Shown: positions 47,742-60,157, counted from the stretch's first letter. The stretch: DNA of 64,000 nucleotides from Zanthoxylum bungeanum (GCA_019454045.1 SKCR01023788.1:1-64000), one strand, 5' to 3'. Notes: a model not told the origin generated them from the letters alone. Program-made: numbers and translations.

Positions 47742-49878
47742 TGTTGGAAAATTATGACCCATAGCGTCATTATTTGTACAGATCACGGTGTTGTTGTACA
47801 AATTAACTATGTAATAAAGGAGATTGCACTCTTATCATTTGTGATTAGATCACCTAGATGTATAAATGATGAGAGGTCCCTATGATTTGTTCCTGGACCG
47901 AGAATGATATGAGACAGTATCAGTCCACGAAGGATAAATCGTTAAATATCCCTAGTCAGAGTATTATCGAGATTGGACATCGATAAATACGTAAAAGACT
48001 AGTATTGCACTTGTGCGCGTTTTTGAGGACACAACGGCATAGTTCTCATATATTTGGGTATAGGATACTCATGCAAGTGTAATAGGAGGTTGTGTTTCAC
48101 CGATGGTATGGGAAACAGCTTCGCTCTGGATTGACCCCGCGGAATCCCATTGGTAGTATGACTATGTATCTATGGGAGTCTGCAATCAGGGTAGGTGTAT
48201 TTAGTCTTAACCTGAGACTTGCACCGCTAATACTTACGACAATCGATATACTTTAGTTGAGGTCGTCCAGGGCTTTAACCGATTCTGAGTATGCCAATTC
48301 TGGGTATATTGAGAATCGTAGTGTGTTGGGTGTGATGTCAATACGGAAGTATCACTCCAGTCATAGTGGAGATGACGGTCACGTAGGATATGGAACTCGT
48401 TCTCTTAAATGCTTGAGCTATCGGGATATTATGACTAGGTTATGTTTATCCGATTATAGAGACTAGTTACCAGACATCTGATATGTGCTTCGTACGGGGC
48501 AGACACAATTCCAGCCACAAGCCTAGCACGTGATCATCCGATACTGGACAGAAATATGCAATACTTCGGTATACTACGCTTGATATAGATCATATATTCC
48601 AGTAAGGATATTTCCGGAGAATTGGGTAGGCATGGCGCTTTGCTAGAAGCCAACCTTGTCTCGTAAATCGGTATAAATGTAGTACGAGGTACTTACGTGT
48701 TCGGATAGTCCGATGACCGTATTTACTGCCAACATATCCGGGGATCTCATGGGTCGCTTCCCAAAGATTCACCGATGATGTATGACTCGCACTATAATTA
48801 ATCTGGGATTAATTCGATCAGAGAGAAAATTAATCTGGGATTAATTGCGGAGATATTTTATCTAGGATAAAATATTAATAAAAGAGAGAGAACGATTAAT
48901 TTGGAATTAATCGACAAAATAATATATTCGATATATTATACGAAATTGGATTTCGACGCGGAATTAAAATTGGATTTTAATTCGGGCGAAAGAATTAATT
49001 TGGAATTAATTCGTTAGCGACGTGAATAGTGATTTCGTTAGGCGTAATCATTTAATTACGATGCGACGGAAAATTCGTTAATTTGGAATTAGCGAACCCG
49101 AGCCCGAGTGTGATTGTGAGCGCATTCGCATTTCGAATTCGAGCGCGGCACGCGAGTCACATCAAGCGTCAAATTGCTAGTCGCATCAATTGTCAAATCA
49201 CTTGTCACTTTGAGTGATGTGATGTGACATAACATGTTGTCACTTTAATGAAGTGACTTGATGTGAATAGTAAAAGGTGATGGGAATAAAGTTGAAAGGA
49301 CTTGTCTTTTGCTTTTTGGCTTTTTGGAATAAAGAAGTGTTTAATATATTTATTTATTTGTTTTTGGAAAATAAATAAAAGATATATGTATTACATTTCT
49401 TTTCCCTCCCTTTATAATTTCGGTCTTCTCTCTCCTTGGTGAATAGGCTCACGGTTTTGGTCCTTTTTGGAGACAAAATTGCTCTTCTTTCTCTCACGGT
49501 CTTGGACCGAATTCTTCATCATTTTTTTTGGTTTGATCATTCAAAATGGAGAAGAAGAAGTGCTAGCACACTCTAGGGTTTATACATGGGTGATAGGGCA
49601 GTGAACACATTAGCTTGGATTTATTTTGGAGCTTGAAGCTTGGAGCTTCAATGGAGGTCTCTCATGGCCGAAAATTAGAGGAACCACAAGCTTCAAAACC
49701 GTGTAGTCCAATCCATGGAGAAGCCTTGGCCGAGCTTATGGAGAGAGCTTGAAGGCTTGTATTCTTCATTTCATCAAAACCCATCAATGTGAGTATGTAT
49801 TCCGCCTTATTCCTTGATGTATTCATGCGTTTTTCTTGCTTGATTTCATGATCTTGGGACCTATATTAGAAACCAACA
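47742..49878 (+). repeat. Copia-B 3' LTR
   Basis: Starts TGTTGGAAAATTATGACCC, ends TAGAAACCAACA; the longest LTR of the family here (2137 bp). A CTTTATAATTT stretch near 49400 is a possible TATA box. Followed by ACATAGTCATACTACC, which is the middle of a Copia-A LTR. Confidence 0.9.
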
Positions 49879-50303
49879 ACATAGTCATACTACCAATGGA
49901 ATTCCGAGGGGTCTATCCAGAGCGAAGCTGTTTCCCGTACCATTAGTAAAACACAACCTCCTATTACACTTGCATGAGTATCCTATACCCAAATATATGA
50001 GAACTATACCGTTGTGCCCTCACAACGCGCACAAGTGTAATACTAGTCTTTTACATATTTATCGATGTCCAATCTCGATAATACTCTGACTAGGGATATT
50101 CAATGATTTATCCTTCGTGAACTAATACTGTCTTATATCATTCTCAATATAGGAACAAATCATAGGGACCTCATATCATTTATACATCTAGGTGACCTAA
50201 CCACAAATGATAAGAGTGCAATCTTCTTTGTCACATAGTTATTTTTTACAACAACACCATGATCTGTTCAAATAGTGACGCTATGGGTCATAATTGTCCA
50301 ACA
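49879..50303 (-). repeat. Copia-A 5' LTR, outer part
   Basis: Matches 33537-33961 and ends TAATTGTCCAACA. With 39803-41034 it forms one LTR interrupted by Copia-B. Confidence 0.88.
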
Positions 50304-51856
50304 ATGTGAACTCCATAGTTGTAGGCATTGCATTTTCACATGTGAAACCCGATGATGAGTCTCATTTGGAGGCACTACCTTTTAAGTCACGGAAGCCGTG
50401 GGAAACGGACGTCGGAAGGTAAAAGATGGAAATCAATACTTTGTCGAATTTCACTCGCTTGTTTAGCTTCGAGCTCGCAGGTAGACCTCCGTTTTAAAGC
50501 ACCTTTAGCCTAAAAAATCCGCAAACCACTTACTCGGCCAAAAACCCCCGTAAAACACCTAACATTGGCCCACACACATTTAGCCAACACAACACCTAAC
50601 CCACCATCACCAAGCCCACGCCCACCACCTAGGCCCACACGCCCATATAGCCTTAAAGTATATCCAAATTAAATCAAATATTAAATTAAATATTAATTAG
50701 ATAATGTAATTAAATTAAATAAAATAATTAAATCATTTACAAAATTAAATAAAACATTAAATAAAATCATACCTAATTACGATAAATCACAAATCCTAAT
50801 TTCCTAAAGAAAAATATTATATGCCTAACTTACAAATGTCATGCCTAATTAACAAAAATCAAATATACAACCTTCCTAATTAGCCAAATTTTGTTCCCCC
50901 CCCCCCAATCAATCTTAGACTTTCCTTGTGAGAAACTAAATCAAATCCCTTCCTTGTGAGACAAGGAGAAACCCTAGCCCTTGTCTATATAAACAACCCA
51001 AAACCAAGCCATCCCTCCCTTCAGACAATTCACACAAAAAAATCACACAAAAAATTACCCTAGCTCGACGTTCACAACCCTGCCTCCATTCATTTCCCTC
51101 ACCAATCACCTTCAACAGCTCACGCCCACTCATAGCCTGTGCACCCCTTAGCAAGCCACCTACCTCCCACAAATTCAAGAATCAACGCACCTGCCCTTCA
51201 CTCAATTAGCCCACGCCACCTGCCCTTGTCCCCTTCACTTAATTGTCGCATAAAGCCAACGCCATAGCACACACTGCATCAGGTCCACAGCCACTTACAT
51301 ATTGCTACTTCACCCTCACGCTGTTCACACTACAAATTGCCACCCTCACGCCACTCACCCTCAAAAAGCCACGCACAAAAACCTGCCTCACGCCTTAACC
51401 CCCTACTCACCGACCAAAGCCATCTTCAACGTAAGCCATAGTCCACTCAACAGCTCACCCTTAGCAAACAAAGACACACAGTTCACGTAACCTTTCCACA
51501 TGCCAAAACCCCAAGCAGCAAAACAATGAGCAGAATACAGCAGGAAACAAAGTCAAAATAGTGGCTTGAGCAGTGAAACAGCGAGGGAAAATTTGAACCA
51601 GTGAACCGGGAAAGTTAAGGAGCTTTAACCCTTCCGATCTCCGTAAAACGCAAGTCCGAAAGTCGATAAAAAAAGGTTAGACGTAAGGGTATTTTTTTCA
51701 CATTCGTTTTTTCAGTTTTATTTCCATTATTTATTGAGTTTCGTTTGCATGATTATTATGGATTGATGCTTGGTTGTGGCCTTGAATAAATGGAAATGTT
51801 TTTATTGTGGAATAATGCATGATTGTGGCCCTTGGGTGAATGAGAAATGTGTCGCC

Positions 51857-51962
51857 TCTTGTGGTATATAGGATGGAAACCAGAACGTAAATTTCATAGC
51901 CGATTCCAAATGGACGATAGTATGATCTACACTCGGGATACAAATCCACGTACCACTTGAGC
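51857..51962 (+). repeat. 105-bp direct repeat, left copy
   Basis: Holds GATGGAAACCAGAACGTAAA, GATTCCAAATGGACG and CCACGTACCACTTGAG. The other copy is at 53159-53264; together they frame the tandem array. Confidence 0.85.
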
Positions 51963-52074
51963 AAACGGCATACGTTTCATTTCATTGTGTTTGTTTATTG
52001 TTCGTTGTTTTTTTTTTTTTTGCCATTTAAATTTCTGCATGTTATTTATTTATGTAATGATGAGATAAGCGCTT

Positions 52075-53070
52075 GGGCTTAGTAAGTGCGATGAAAGGTC
52101 CTCAAATTAAAGGGGTTAAAATCCTTTACCATGATGCTTCGCTGCGCCGGACGATGTATATTCGATTGGATGTGAGATATGTTCAATCGGGTATACGAAA
52201 TCCGATATCTTTGTATTTACTTTTGTTTGATATATATGCATTGTGTTAATTACGCATGGCTTAGTAAGTACGATGAAAAGTCCTCTAATTAAAGGGGTTA
52301 AAATCCTTTACCAATATGCTTCGCCGCGCCGGACGATGTATATTCGATTGGATGTGAGATATGTTTAATCGGGTATATGAAATCCGATATCTTTGTATTT
52401 ACTTTTGTTTCATATATATGCATTGTGTTAATTGTGCATGGGCTTAGTAAGTGCGACGAAAGGTCCTCTAATTAAAGGGGTTAAAATCCTTTACCACGAT
52501 GCTTCGTCGCGCCGGACTATGTATATTAGATGGATGTGAGATATGTTCAATCGGGTATACGAAATCCGATATCTTTGTATTTACTTTTGTTTCATATATA
52601 TGCATTGTGTTAATTGCGCATGGGCTTAGTAAGTGTGATGAAAGGTCCTCTAATTAAAGAGGTTAAAATCCTTTACCACGATGCTTCGTCACGCCGGATG
52701 AGGTATATTCGATTGGATGTGAAATATGTTCAATCGGACAAATGAAGTCCAATATCATTGTCTTTACTTCTTATATATGCATTATGTCAATTACGTATGG
52801 GCGTAGTAAGTGGAATCAAAGGTTCTCTATGTTGAGAGATTAAAAGCCTTTGCCACGATGCTTCGCCGCGCCTCTCCTTATGTCATTTATCCTTTTGCAC
52901 GTCATTGCTTCACTTATATATGCAATACGAAGTCCCATATAGTCATCATTGTTTTCACATGTGTTGTAATAAAAAGCGCATGGGCTTATTATGTTTTATG
53001 AAAGGTTCTCCATTTGGGGGAAGAAAAGCCTAAAAGGCTACCTTTACCACGGTATTTGTCGTGCTTTTAT
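52075..53070 (+). repeat. Tandem array of about 182 bp units
   Basis: Units start near 52075, 52258, 52440, 52622, 52800 and 52982, each opening with GGGCTTAGTAAGTGCGA and holding ATCCTTTACCACGATGCTTC and CGATTGGATGTGAGATATG. The first four are very similar; the fifth and sixth are diverged or shortened. Confidence 0.9.
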
Positions 53071-53158
53071 TCCATTGATTGCATCATTTACTTCTGTCTT
53101 GGCTTGATATATTATCTTTTATGTATCCATATTATGATAGCATTCATGTATTATCTCT

Positions 53159-53264
53159 CGTGGTATATCGGATGGAAACCCAGACGTAAATTCCGTAGCT
53201 GATTCCAAATGGACGGTAGTGCGGTCTGTACTTGGGAAACAATTCCACGTACCACTTGAGAAAA
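53159..53264 (+). repeat. 105-bp direct repeat, right copy
   Basis: About 83% like 51857-51962 by eye. Confidence 0.85.
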
Positions 53265-53877
53265 GTGCCCACGTGTGTGTTTGTGTCAATATTAGTCATT
53301 TTCTTTCGCATCACACTATAGCATGCTTACTTTAATACCTAATTGCCTCCTTAATTGTCTTTTTTGCATTATGTATTTAGTTGACTCTTTTATTCACACA
53401 TGAATATGTAATGGCTATTTGTTAATGTTTCCGCATGTATAAGTATGATATGTTTATGAAATTACATCGCCATTATTTGTGATTCTCTCTTATGTGTGTT
53501 TGTGTGATTATGGTGTGCTTTTGTTTTTATGAATACAATATGCCTACGAAGTTGTATGTTTGTCCTATTTTAACTTACTTTCGAAGCATGCGAACGTAGA
53601 AATAAAATGCCTTTAGGAATACATATTACTAGATTCGATAAAACTATTGGACAAATCATTTTATTACAAGTAACATAAGTAAGTGACCATTCCGAACCCA
53701 ACGGTTTGAGGTCTTCCCTTGCGATGGGTGAGTGCGGCCTTAAATCTTATTTTCCCGGTTCACACCAGGTGGCGACTCCATTATTCTCTGGTTTAGTCCC
53801 CTGTGGGCTACTCCGTACTCCCACTAGGCCGCGAGCCTAGAACAGCATGTGTCGCCCAGTTTCTGTGTCCCACAGTC

Positions 53878-53895
53878 TGGTGACTCCACTGGGGA
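53878..53895 (+). promoter_or_regulatory. Ogre/Tat-like primer binding site
   Basis: TGGTGACTCCACTGGGGA, close to the tRNA-Arg type site TGGCGACTC... known from Ogre elements. A related TGGCGACTCCATT also occurs upstream at 53771. Confidence 0.75.
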
Positions 53896-54402
53896 TAGAG
53901 AATTGGCACCGAAATAATGTCTTGTAATATTATGATTTGTACTTTTAGTTAACTGTTCCTGTAGTGGGTTGAAAAGGGTGTAATCAAAGGCATTATTAAG
54001 GCTAGGTGATGGTTCAATGTATTCCTTCATTCACTACCTTTTCATAAGGAAAAGCTATGAAGGCACCGAGATAATCATTACTTGTAGCTTGTCATGACAG
54101 ACTAGATTGGAGGACTCATTGTTTATTCCTGACACCAAGCGATAAGAGCCTAAGAGTTTGGGTACTTAAGAGAGCCTCGCACCACCCTCCCTCTGGGGAA
54201 TCTATAACGGGAAATCCATTCGACAGTTAGTCATACACCATAACTTGTTGGCACGTACCGAAAGGTATAAAAAAGGTGCACTCACTTGGTCGTTTGAACC
54301 CTTGAGTGGGGAGTCCTAGTTGTGTGCAATCCTTCGTCAACGAGAGTCTTTGTCTACACTCCGATAAATCCACACATGAACCATAGTTATGTATTGTCCT
54401 TT

Positions 54403-54689
54403 TATGTTTGTGTTTGGGAACGCTGTCGTTTGGATCCATTTAGACCTTTTGTCATGAGGTATGGGCTTGTTGGGCCATTTAAACTGGGACAAGAACATAT
54501 CTTATGATGATTGGACCAAAAACTTCTGAAACGCCAATGGGTCATTATATGTTTTTGTTTAGGAACATTATCATTTGGATGCGGTTGGACTTCTTACCAT
54601 GAGACGTGAACTTGCTGGGCCATTTAAACTGGGACGAGTTCACTCTTATGACAGTTAGCCCAAAAACTTCTAAAATGACGATGGGCCGA
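54403..54689 (+). repeat. Two-copy 145-bp tandem repeat in Ogre leader
   Basis: Units at 54403-54547 and 54548-54689 share GGGCCATTTAAACTGGGAC and AAAAACTTCT. Between the primer site and gag; no gene seen in 53896-54780. Confidence 0.85.
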
Positions 54690-54780
54690 TTTGTGTGAAA
54701 ATGTTAATGAATTGATATCTTCTTTGTACCGCATTCATCTTATTCATCTCATGTATACATATATCTTGTTGACACCCTCT

Positions 54781-55748
54781 ATGTCAGAAAAAGACATCAT
54801 AGATTCCCATTGGGTTAGGGAAGAGGGAAGACTCACTAAAAGACCGGTAACAGATATGAGTACATCCGATAATGAGGCATCCCGGATAGATCAGTTGGAA
54901 AACAGTCTCGCCAAAATTACTGAACAGTTGCAAGCCTTGACTACTGTTGTGGCTGGTATATTTGTGCCCCGTGCTGGGGGAGATTTTGAGAATGTGAGGC
55001 GTGAGGAGCCTCTGAATGGGTTAGGGGATGATATTCCCGCTTTTGATGATGACATGGCAGAGTATGCAACAGGAAGAATGATTGAGTCTCCAGCGGAATT
55101 TCAGAAACTCCGAGATCAGGTTGAAACAGTTACCCGTAAGATGAGGGGTAAATATGAGGAGTTGTTAGATTATGAGGCAATGACTTTCGAAGAACAGTTC
55201 CTTGCTCAGTTCAAGATGCAGGATATAGCTAAGCTTAACGGGAATGGGGATCCGATGGTCTATCTCCGTCAGTATGTTTCCGTTATGAGTTCAGTGGGCT
55301 TGTTCAAGCGGCAGGTGCAGAAGATGTTTGGGATGTCCCTTGAGGGGGTGCCGATGGTTTGGTATCACGGTCTTGAGAAGAAGATTAGGGAAGATTGGAG
55401 AGAATTAGCTGATGCTTTCTTGAAGCAGTATGTCACGGACCTGGAGATTGATTTATCACACTCCGTGATTTGGAGAACACTAAGCAGAAGCCGGAAGAAA
55501 GCTTCAAGGAGTATGTAGACCGCTGGAGAAGCCAGCTCCTAAAAATGCAGACTAGGCCCTCTGAAAAGGACCAAATTAAAATGATCATTAAGGGCACCAA
55601 GCCCTCGATTTATGGGAAGCTGAGGAGAATGACTTCGATGATCAATGATTTTCGACAGTTAAGGGAAACTGTCATGGACATTGAGGAAGAAGAGGCCGAG
55701 AATATAAAATTCTATGGTCTGAATAGGAGGCCCATTGGGGGGACATAG
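54781..55748 (+). pseudogene. Ogre/Tat-like gag, frameshifted
   Basis: Structural protein of the particle. The likely start is MSEKDIIDSHWVREEG at 54781 (a later ATG at 54856 is possible). A coiled-coil-like part reads RIDQLENSLAKITEQLQALT. The gag domain has DPMVYLRQYVSVMSSVG, PMVWYHGLEKKIREDWREL and AFLKQYVTDLEID. Near 55460 the frame shifts; it goes on as ENTKQKPEESFKEYVDRWRS and IKGTKPSIYGKLRRM and meets a stop at 55746, in frame with the knuckle ORF that follows. Confidence 0.88.
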
Positions 55749-56228
55749 GGAACAAAGCCCGTTTCTGCTGAGATTGCTGCTATCCGGAACCAGAGGTTCT
55801 CCAACTTGGGTAGACCATTGTCCAAAGTATTGGAGAAATTGAAAAGACAAAGACTTCTGAAACCCCTAGAAACCAAACCACTCCCAAACCCTCCACCATC
55901 ACATCTTAACCTAAACCAATACTGCCAATTCCACCAACAAAAAGGCCACGATACCGACAATTGTGCCCACCTCCTCCATGAAATCCAATACCTTATAGAC
56001 TCCAAAAAGATACCCGACCCTAAAACAGAACGCCCCAACACACACCATAACCCTTTACCAAATTACCACTCTGTCCCTCCACCAACCTATATGACAAACT
56101 CTGGCCTACCTGAAAACCTTGTCCTCAAATCCTTTAACCTCCAAGCCTATTACCTTGGAATTTGGGATAGTAACAGTGAAGATGAGACAGAACAAGGGCT
56201 GAATTTTTGGGAAGACTTTTTCCAGTAG
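55749..56228 (+). pseudogene. Ogre/Tat-like gag C-terminus with zinc site
   Basis: Same frame as the gag end, after the premature stop. It reads YCQFHQQKGHDTDNCAHLLH, the C-x2-H-x4-H-x4-C pattern typical of the Ogre/Tat lineage rather than the CCHC of other gypsy elements, then IQYLIDSKKIPDP. Rich in Pro and Asn after that. Ends at a stop at 56228. Confidence 0.87.
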
Positions 56229-57490
56229 TGATGAAGAAGAAGTGAGGGGAATGACACGCAGCGGTCGTTTCTATAGTGATATGGCAGAAAAGGGTAAGGA
56301 AGTTCTGACAGATGGTAGAGAAATGGTTGAGAATGCAGAGATTACTGAGAGAGATACAGTGTTGAGGCAATTGAAAAAGACCCGGGCATAAGTTAGCATC
56401 TGGGAATTGTTGTGTTCGTCACAAGAGCACAGATAGGCCATGGTTGAGGCCTTAAGTAAGATAGTTGTGCCAGAAGACGCCAACCCCGCAATGTTTGTTG
56501 GGTCGGTCCGAAAAGAAACTAAGCAGATATCTTTTTCTGAGGAAGAACTCCCGGCTAAGGGGAGAAATCATAATAGACCCTTGTTTATCAGAGCTGAGGT
56601 AAGAGGTAAGATGTCCTCTTGTGTGATGGCGGATGACGGCTCATCCATTAATGTATGTCCGCTGAAGATTTTGGCCAAGTTAGGTATGAAGGCAACAGAT
56701 GTGGATCCCTCTAATATGACTATCAAAGCTTATGACGACAGTAAGCGAGGAGTTGAGGGTACATTTGTGGCAGTGGTCAAGGTTGGTCCTGTTGAGTTCA
56801 CCGTGCTGGATATCCCAGCCACTTTTGCCTTGTTGTTGAGAAGGCCTTGGTTTCATAAGCTTGGGGGCGTGCCCTCCACCTTGCACCAGATGATTAAGTT
56901 CCCATATGAGGGAGACATTGTCACTATCCGGGCTAAGGTAGATAATGTCGTGGCGGCCTTGGAGATACAACCTTTCACGAGGTTTCAGGTGTCAGCAACT
57001 TTTGAAGAATGGGTGGATCCTAGGGTGGCTAGGATCATGAAAAAAATGAAGTATGAGCCGGGTGAAGGCTCAAAATTACCAAACTTCAGAGGTCAATCTA
57101 CTCGGAGGGCTTTGGGATACAAGTCTAATGATGAGAAGCCAAAGGTCAAAAAGAAAGGGTTGAAACTGGCAGATTGTTTCGTGAAAGCAACGGGATATCA
57201 GGGGGAACCTGAGCCGATAGAGGTTAATGGGATTGTGGTACCTGGTTTTGAGATCTTCCAAGAGTTGTTGGGAGAAAAGCCGCTAACCGAAGAAGTTGCG
57301 GAAGAATGGGATAAGTGGGAAGAAGAGCTGATGAAGTTAGAAAACCTGACTCTCGAGGAAAATAATGAGATTGAAAAGAACCCGGTTGTAGAGGAAGAAG
57401 TGTTTATGAGTGATGAAGACATTTACCTTCCTGATTTGTTTGAATGTACTTCAGCATTATCCAATAATAAAGACATTTCTTTTGCTTACT
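56229..57490 (+). pseudogene. Ogre/Tat-like protease, pol missing
   Basis: Opens with TRSGRFYSDMAE after a frame change, then VSIWELLCSSQEHR with stops on both sides, and an ORF from 56440. The protease site is VMADDGSSINVCPLKIL, where D-x-G-S is the aspartic protease motif; then SNMTIKAYDDSKRGVEGTF, LLLRRPWFHKLGGVPSTLH. The following part is acidic (EEWDKWEEELMKLE). The last codons before 57490 still read as element protein, then copia leader begins. RT, RNase H and integrase are absent from the window. Confidence 0.87.
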
Positions 57491-57492
57491 TG

Positions 57493-58037
57493 CAATTCAT
57501 CTAATGAACAAAAAATCAAAATTGGGGATTTTACATTGATTTGTTCAAACCCATTCTCATGCTTCAAAGTCTTGGCAATTTGGGGATTTTATGTCCGATT
57601 CAAATTCAATCCATCAATTACACAATCGACATTAAATCATATACCCAAATTATTTCCAATTCATCTAATGAACAAAAAATCAAAATTCCAAGACAATTAT
57701 GGCTTATCAAATTCGGCCACCATAAGCAAATTGGGGAATAATGATCCAATCACATTTTCATGAAATTGATCCAATCAATCTTCAATTCAACTATATTTAA
57801 GCATACTTAATCATCCAATTTCATAAAATCATGCTCAAATTGAAAATACCCAATTTATCATTTTAGGCCAACTTTAATATTTGGGGAAAAATGTTTCTAA
57901 CATTAATTCATGAAATTGATCTAATCAATATTCAATTAAACATGTATTAAGCATACTTAAACATCCAATTTATTCAAATCATGCTCAAATACAAAATACC
58001 CAAATTTTAAGCCCTAAACTTTCATGCTTGAACCTAG
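57493..58037 (-). other. Copia-C leader fragment
   Basis: First about 545 bases of a minus-strand copia leader, collinear with 39300-39789 of Copia-A and 41840-42480 of Copia-B. It ends at the Ogre protease ORF. The 31 bases at the break duplicate 57657-57687. Confidence 0.82.
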
Positions 58038-58049
58038 GCTCTGATACCA
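58038..58049 (-). promoter_or_regulatory. Copia-C primer binding site (initiator Met type)
   Basis: Plus strand GCTCTGATACCA, one base from the LTR. Confidence 0.92.
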
Positions 58050-58050
58050 T

Positions 58051-60139
58051 TGTTGGTTTTATTCTAGGTCCCAAGATCATCAAACTAGCATGAAGATGTG
58101 TGAAATACATATCAAAGAAGTTGCGGAATACTTACATTGATCGGTTGAGACGATTGAAGAACAAAACCAGTTTTAGCCCTCCAAGTGGCGCATTATGTGC
58201 AGTCCACTGCTCAAAAATTTCAGTTTTGAGTCTTCAAGAATCCAAGATTTGAGCTCCAATCTTCGTCAAACGATTCCCGCTCGTGGGTGGGTTTCCCTAA
58301 CACCTTCGTATAACTCTCGGTGTGCTAGCACTTGGCTATTTTGCCACAAAACATGCCCAAAAGGCATCATCATTCACGCCCAAGCAGTGCAGTCCACTGC
58401 CTTGGGCGTGAGTTTGGAGAGGGAAGAGAGATGAGATTTGTGATTAGGTTAAGGGAAAATGTGTCCAACACAAAGCTTATATATTTTCCAAAAATATATA
58501 AATCATTTACCAATTGTTTTATGCCTTTTAAACAATAAAACAAATGTAAATGTTTATTTTAATTCTTTTACCCTTGGTAAAAGGTGAAAGGGAAAAGCAT
58601 TTTACTTTTCCAAAAAGTCAAAACTTTTCCCCCCAAAATATTCCCTCCAAATCTCAATGGTCAAAGTCAAAGAGTCAAAGTTACTTTTCCAAAAGGTGAT
58701 TTGACTTTTATGACTTGCGATGTGATTTGCGATGCGACTTGCGGCACGTGATTCAAAATCAACGTAACTTCGCAAACACATTCCGAGCTCGGTTTCGATA
58801 ATTCTAAATTAACGATTTTCTCGATGCCTCGTTAATAAATCCAATTTACTAATCACGTCGCTCGAGAATTAATTCTAAATTAATTCAAGTGCCCGAATTA
58901 AAATCTAATTTTAATTCCTAATCGAAATCCAATTTCGTTTAATATATCGAATATATTATTTATCGATTAATTCCAAATTAATCGTTCTCTCTCTTTAAAT
59001 TGATATTTTATCCCAGATAAAATATCTCCGTAATTAATCCCAGATTAATTTTCTCTCTCTTCAAATTAATCCCAGATTAATGTATAATGCGAGTCATATG
59101 TCATCGGTGTATCATTGGGAAGCGACCCATGAGATCTCCGGATATGTTGGCAGTAAACTCGGTCGTCGGACTATCCGAACACGTAAGTACCAAGTATTAC
59201 GTTTTACCGATTTACAAGACAAGGTTGGCCTCTAGCAAAGCGCCATGCCTACCCAATTCTCCGAAAATATCCTTACAGGAATATGTGATCTATATCAGGC
59301 GTAGTATACGTAGTATTGCGTATTTCGATCCAGTATCGGATGATCACGTGCTAGGCCTGGGGCTGGATATGTGTCTGCCCCGTACGAAGCACATGTCGGA
59401 TGTCTGGTAACTAGTCTCTATAATCGGATATACATGACCGAGTCATAATATCCCGATAGCCGCGCAGCATATAAGAGCACTAATACCGTATCCTACGTGA
59501 CCATCTTCTCCATATGACTGGAGTGACACTTCCGTCTTGACATCACACCCAATACACTACGATTCTCAATATACCCAGCATCGGCGTACACAGAACCTGT
59601 TAAAGCCCTGGACGACCTCAACTAAAGTACATTGATTGTCGCAAGTATTAGCGGTGCAAGTCTCAGGTTAAGACCAAATACACCTACCCTGATTGCAGAC
59701 TCCCATAGACACAAGGTCATGCTACCAATGGGATTCTGCGGTGGTCTAATCCAGAGCGAAGCTGTTTCCCGTACCATCGGTGAAACACAACCTCCTATTA
59801 CACTTGCCTGAGTATCCTATACCCAGATATACGAGAACTATGCCGTTATGTCTCACATAACACGCACAAGTGTAATACTAGTCTTTTACGCATCTATCGA
59901 TGTCCAATCTCGACAATGCTCTGACTAGGGATGTTTAATGATTTATCCTTCGTTGATTGATACTGTCTCATATCATTCTCAATCTAGGAACAAATCATAA
60001 GGACCTCCCATCATTTATATATCTAAGGTGATCTAATCACAAATGATAGGAGTGCAATCTCCTTTGTTACATAGTTAATTTGTACAACAACACTATGATC
60101 TGTACAAATAGTGACGCTATGGGTCATAACTGTCCAACA
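58051..60139 (-). repeat. Copia LTR shared by two elements (C and D)
   Basis: Plus-strand start TGTTGGTTTTATTCTAGG, end ACTGTCCAACA; 2089 bp. A primer site and leader lie on the left, a polypurine tract and pol end on the right. On the minus strand it is thus the 3' LTR of Copia-D and the 5' LTR of Copia-C. Confidence 0.88.
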
Positions 60140-60157
60140 ATCTCCCACTTGGCCTTT
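60140..60157 (-). promoter_or_regulatory. Copia-D polypurine tract
   Basis: Plus strand ATCTCCCACTTGGCCTTT, at the LTR border. Confidence 0.87.

Larger units (their letters stand above)
50341..53874 (+). repeat. Ogre/Tat-like 5' LTR
   Basis: Right end CCCACA at 53874, three bases before the primer site. The left end is uncertain: TGTGAAACCC at 50341 or TGTGAACTCC at 50305. A TATA box CTATATAAAC is at 50985-50994. Further on lie a 105-bp repeat pair and a 182-bp tandem array. The great length fits Ogre-type LTRs. Only one LTR is in the window. Confidence 0.7.

Noticed and set aside
50304..50340. Continuation of the inverted Athila piece after Copia-A
   Set aside because: ATGTGAACTCCATAG resembles the expected Athila sequence for about 20 bases and fits the target duplication, but the match is too short and fades; left as possible only.
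50897..50907. Run of C bases near the start of the Ogre LTR
   Set aside because: Homopolymer; possible sequencing or slippage artefact with no sign of function.
51302..51490. Plus-strand ORF in the Ogre LTR rich in His, Pro and Thr
   Set aside because: Composition follows the C- and A-rich strand; no domain, and it lies in the transcribed LTR leader.
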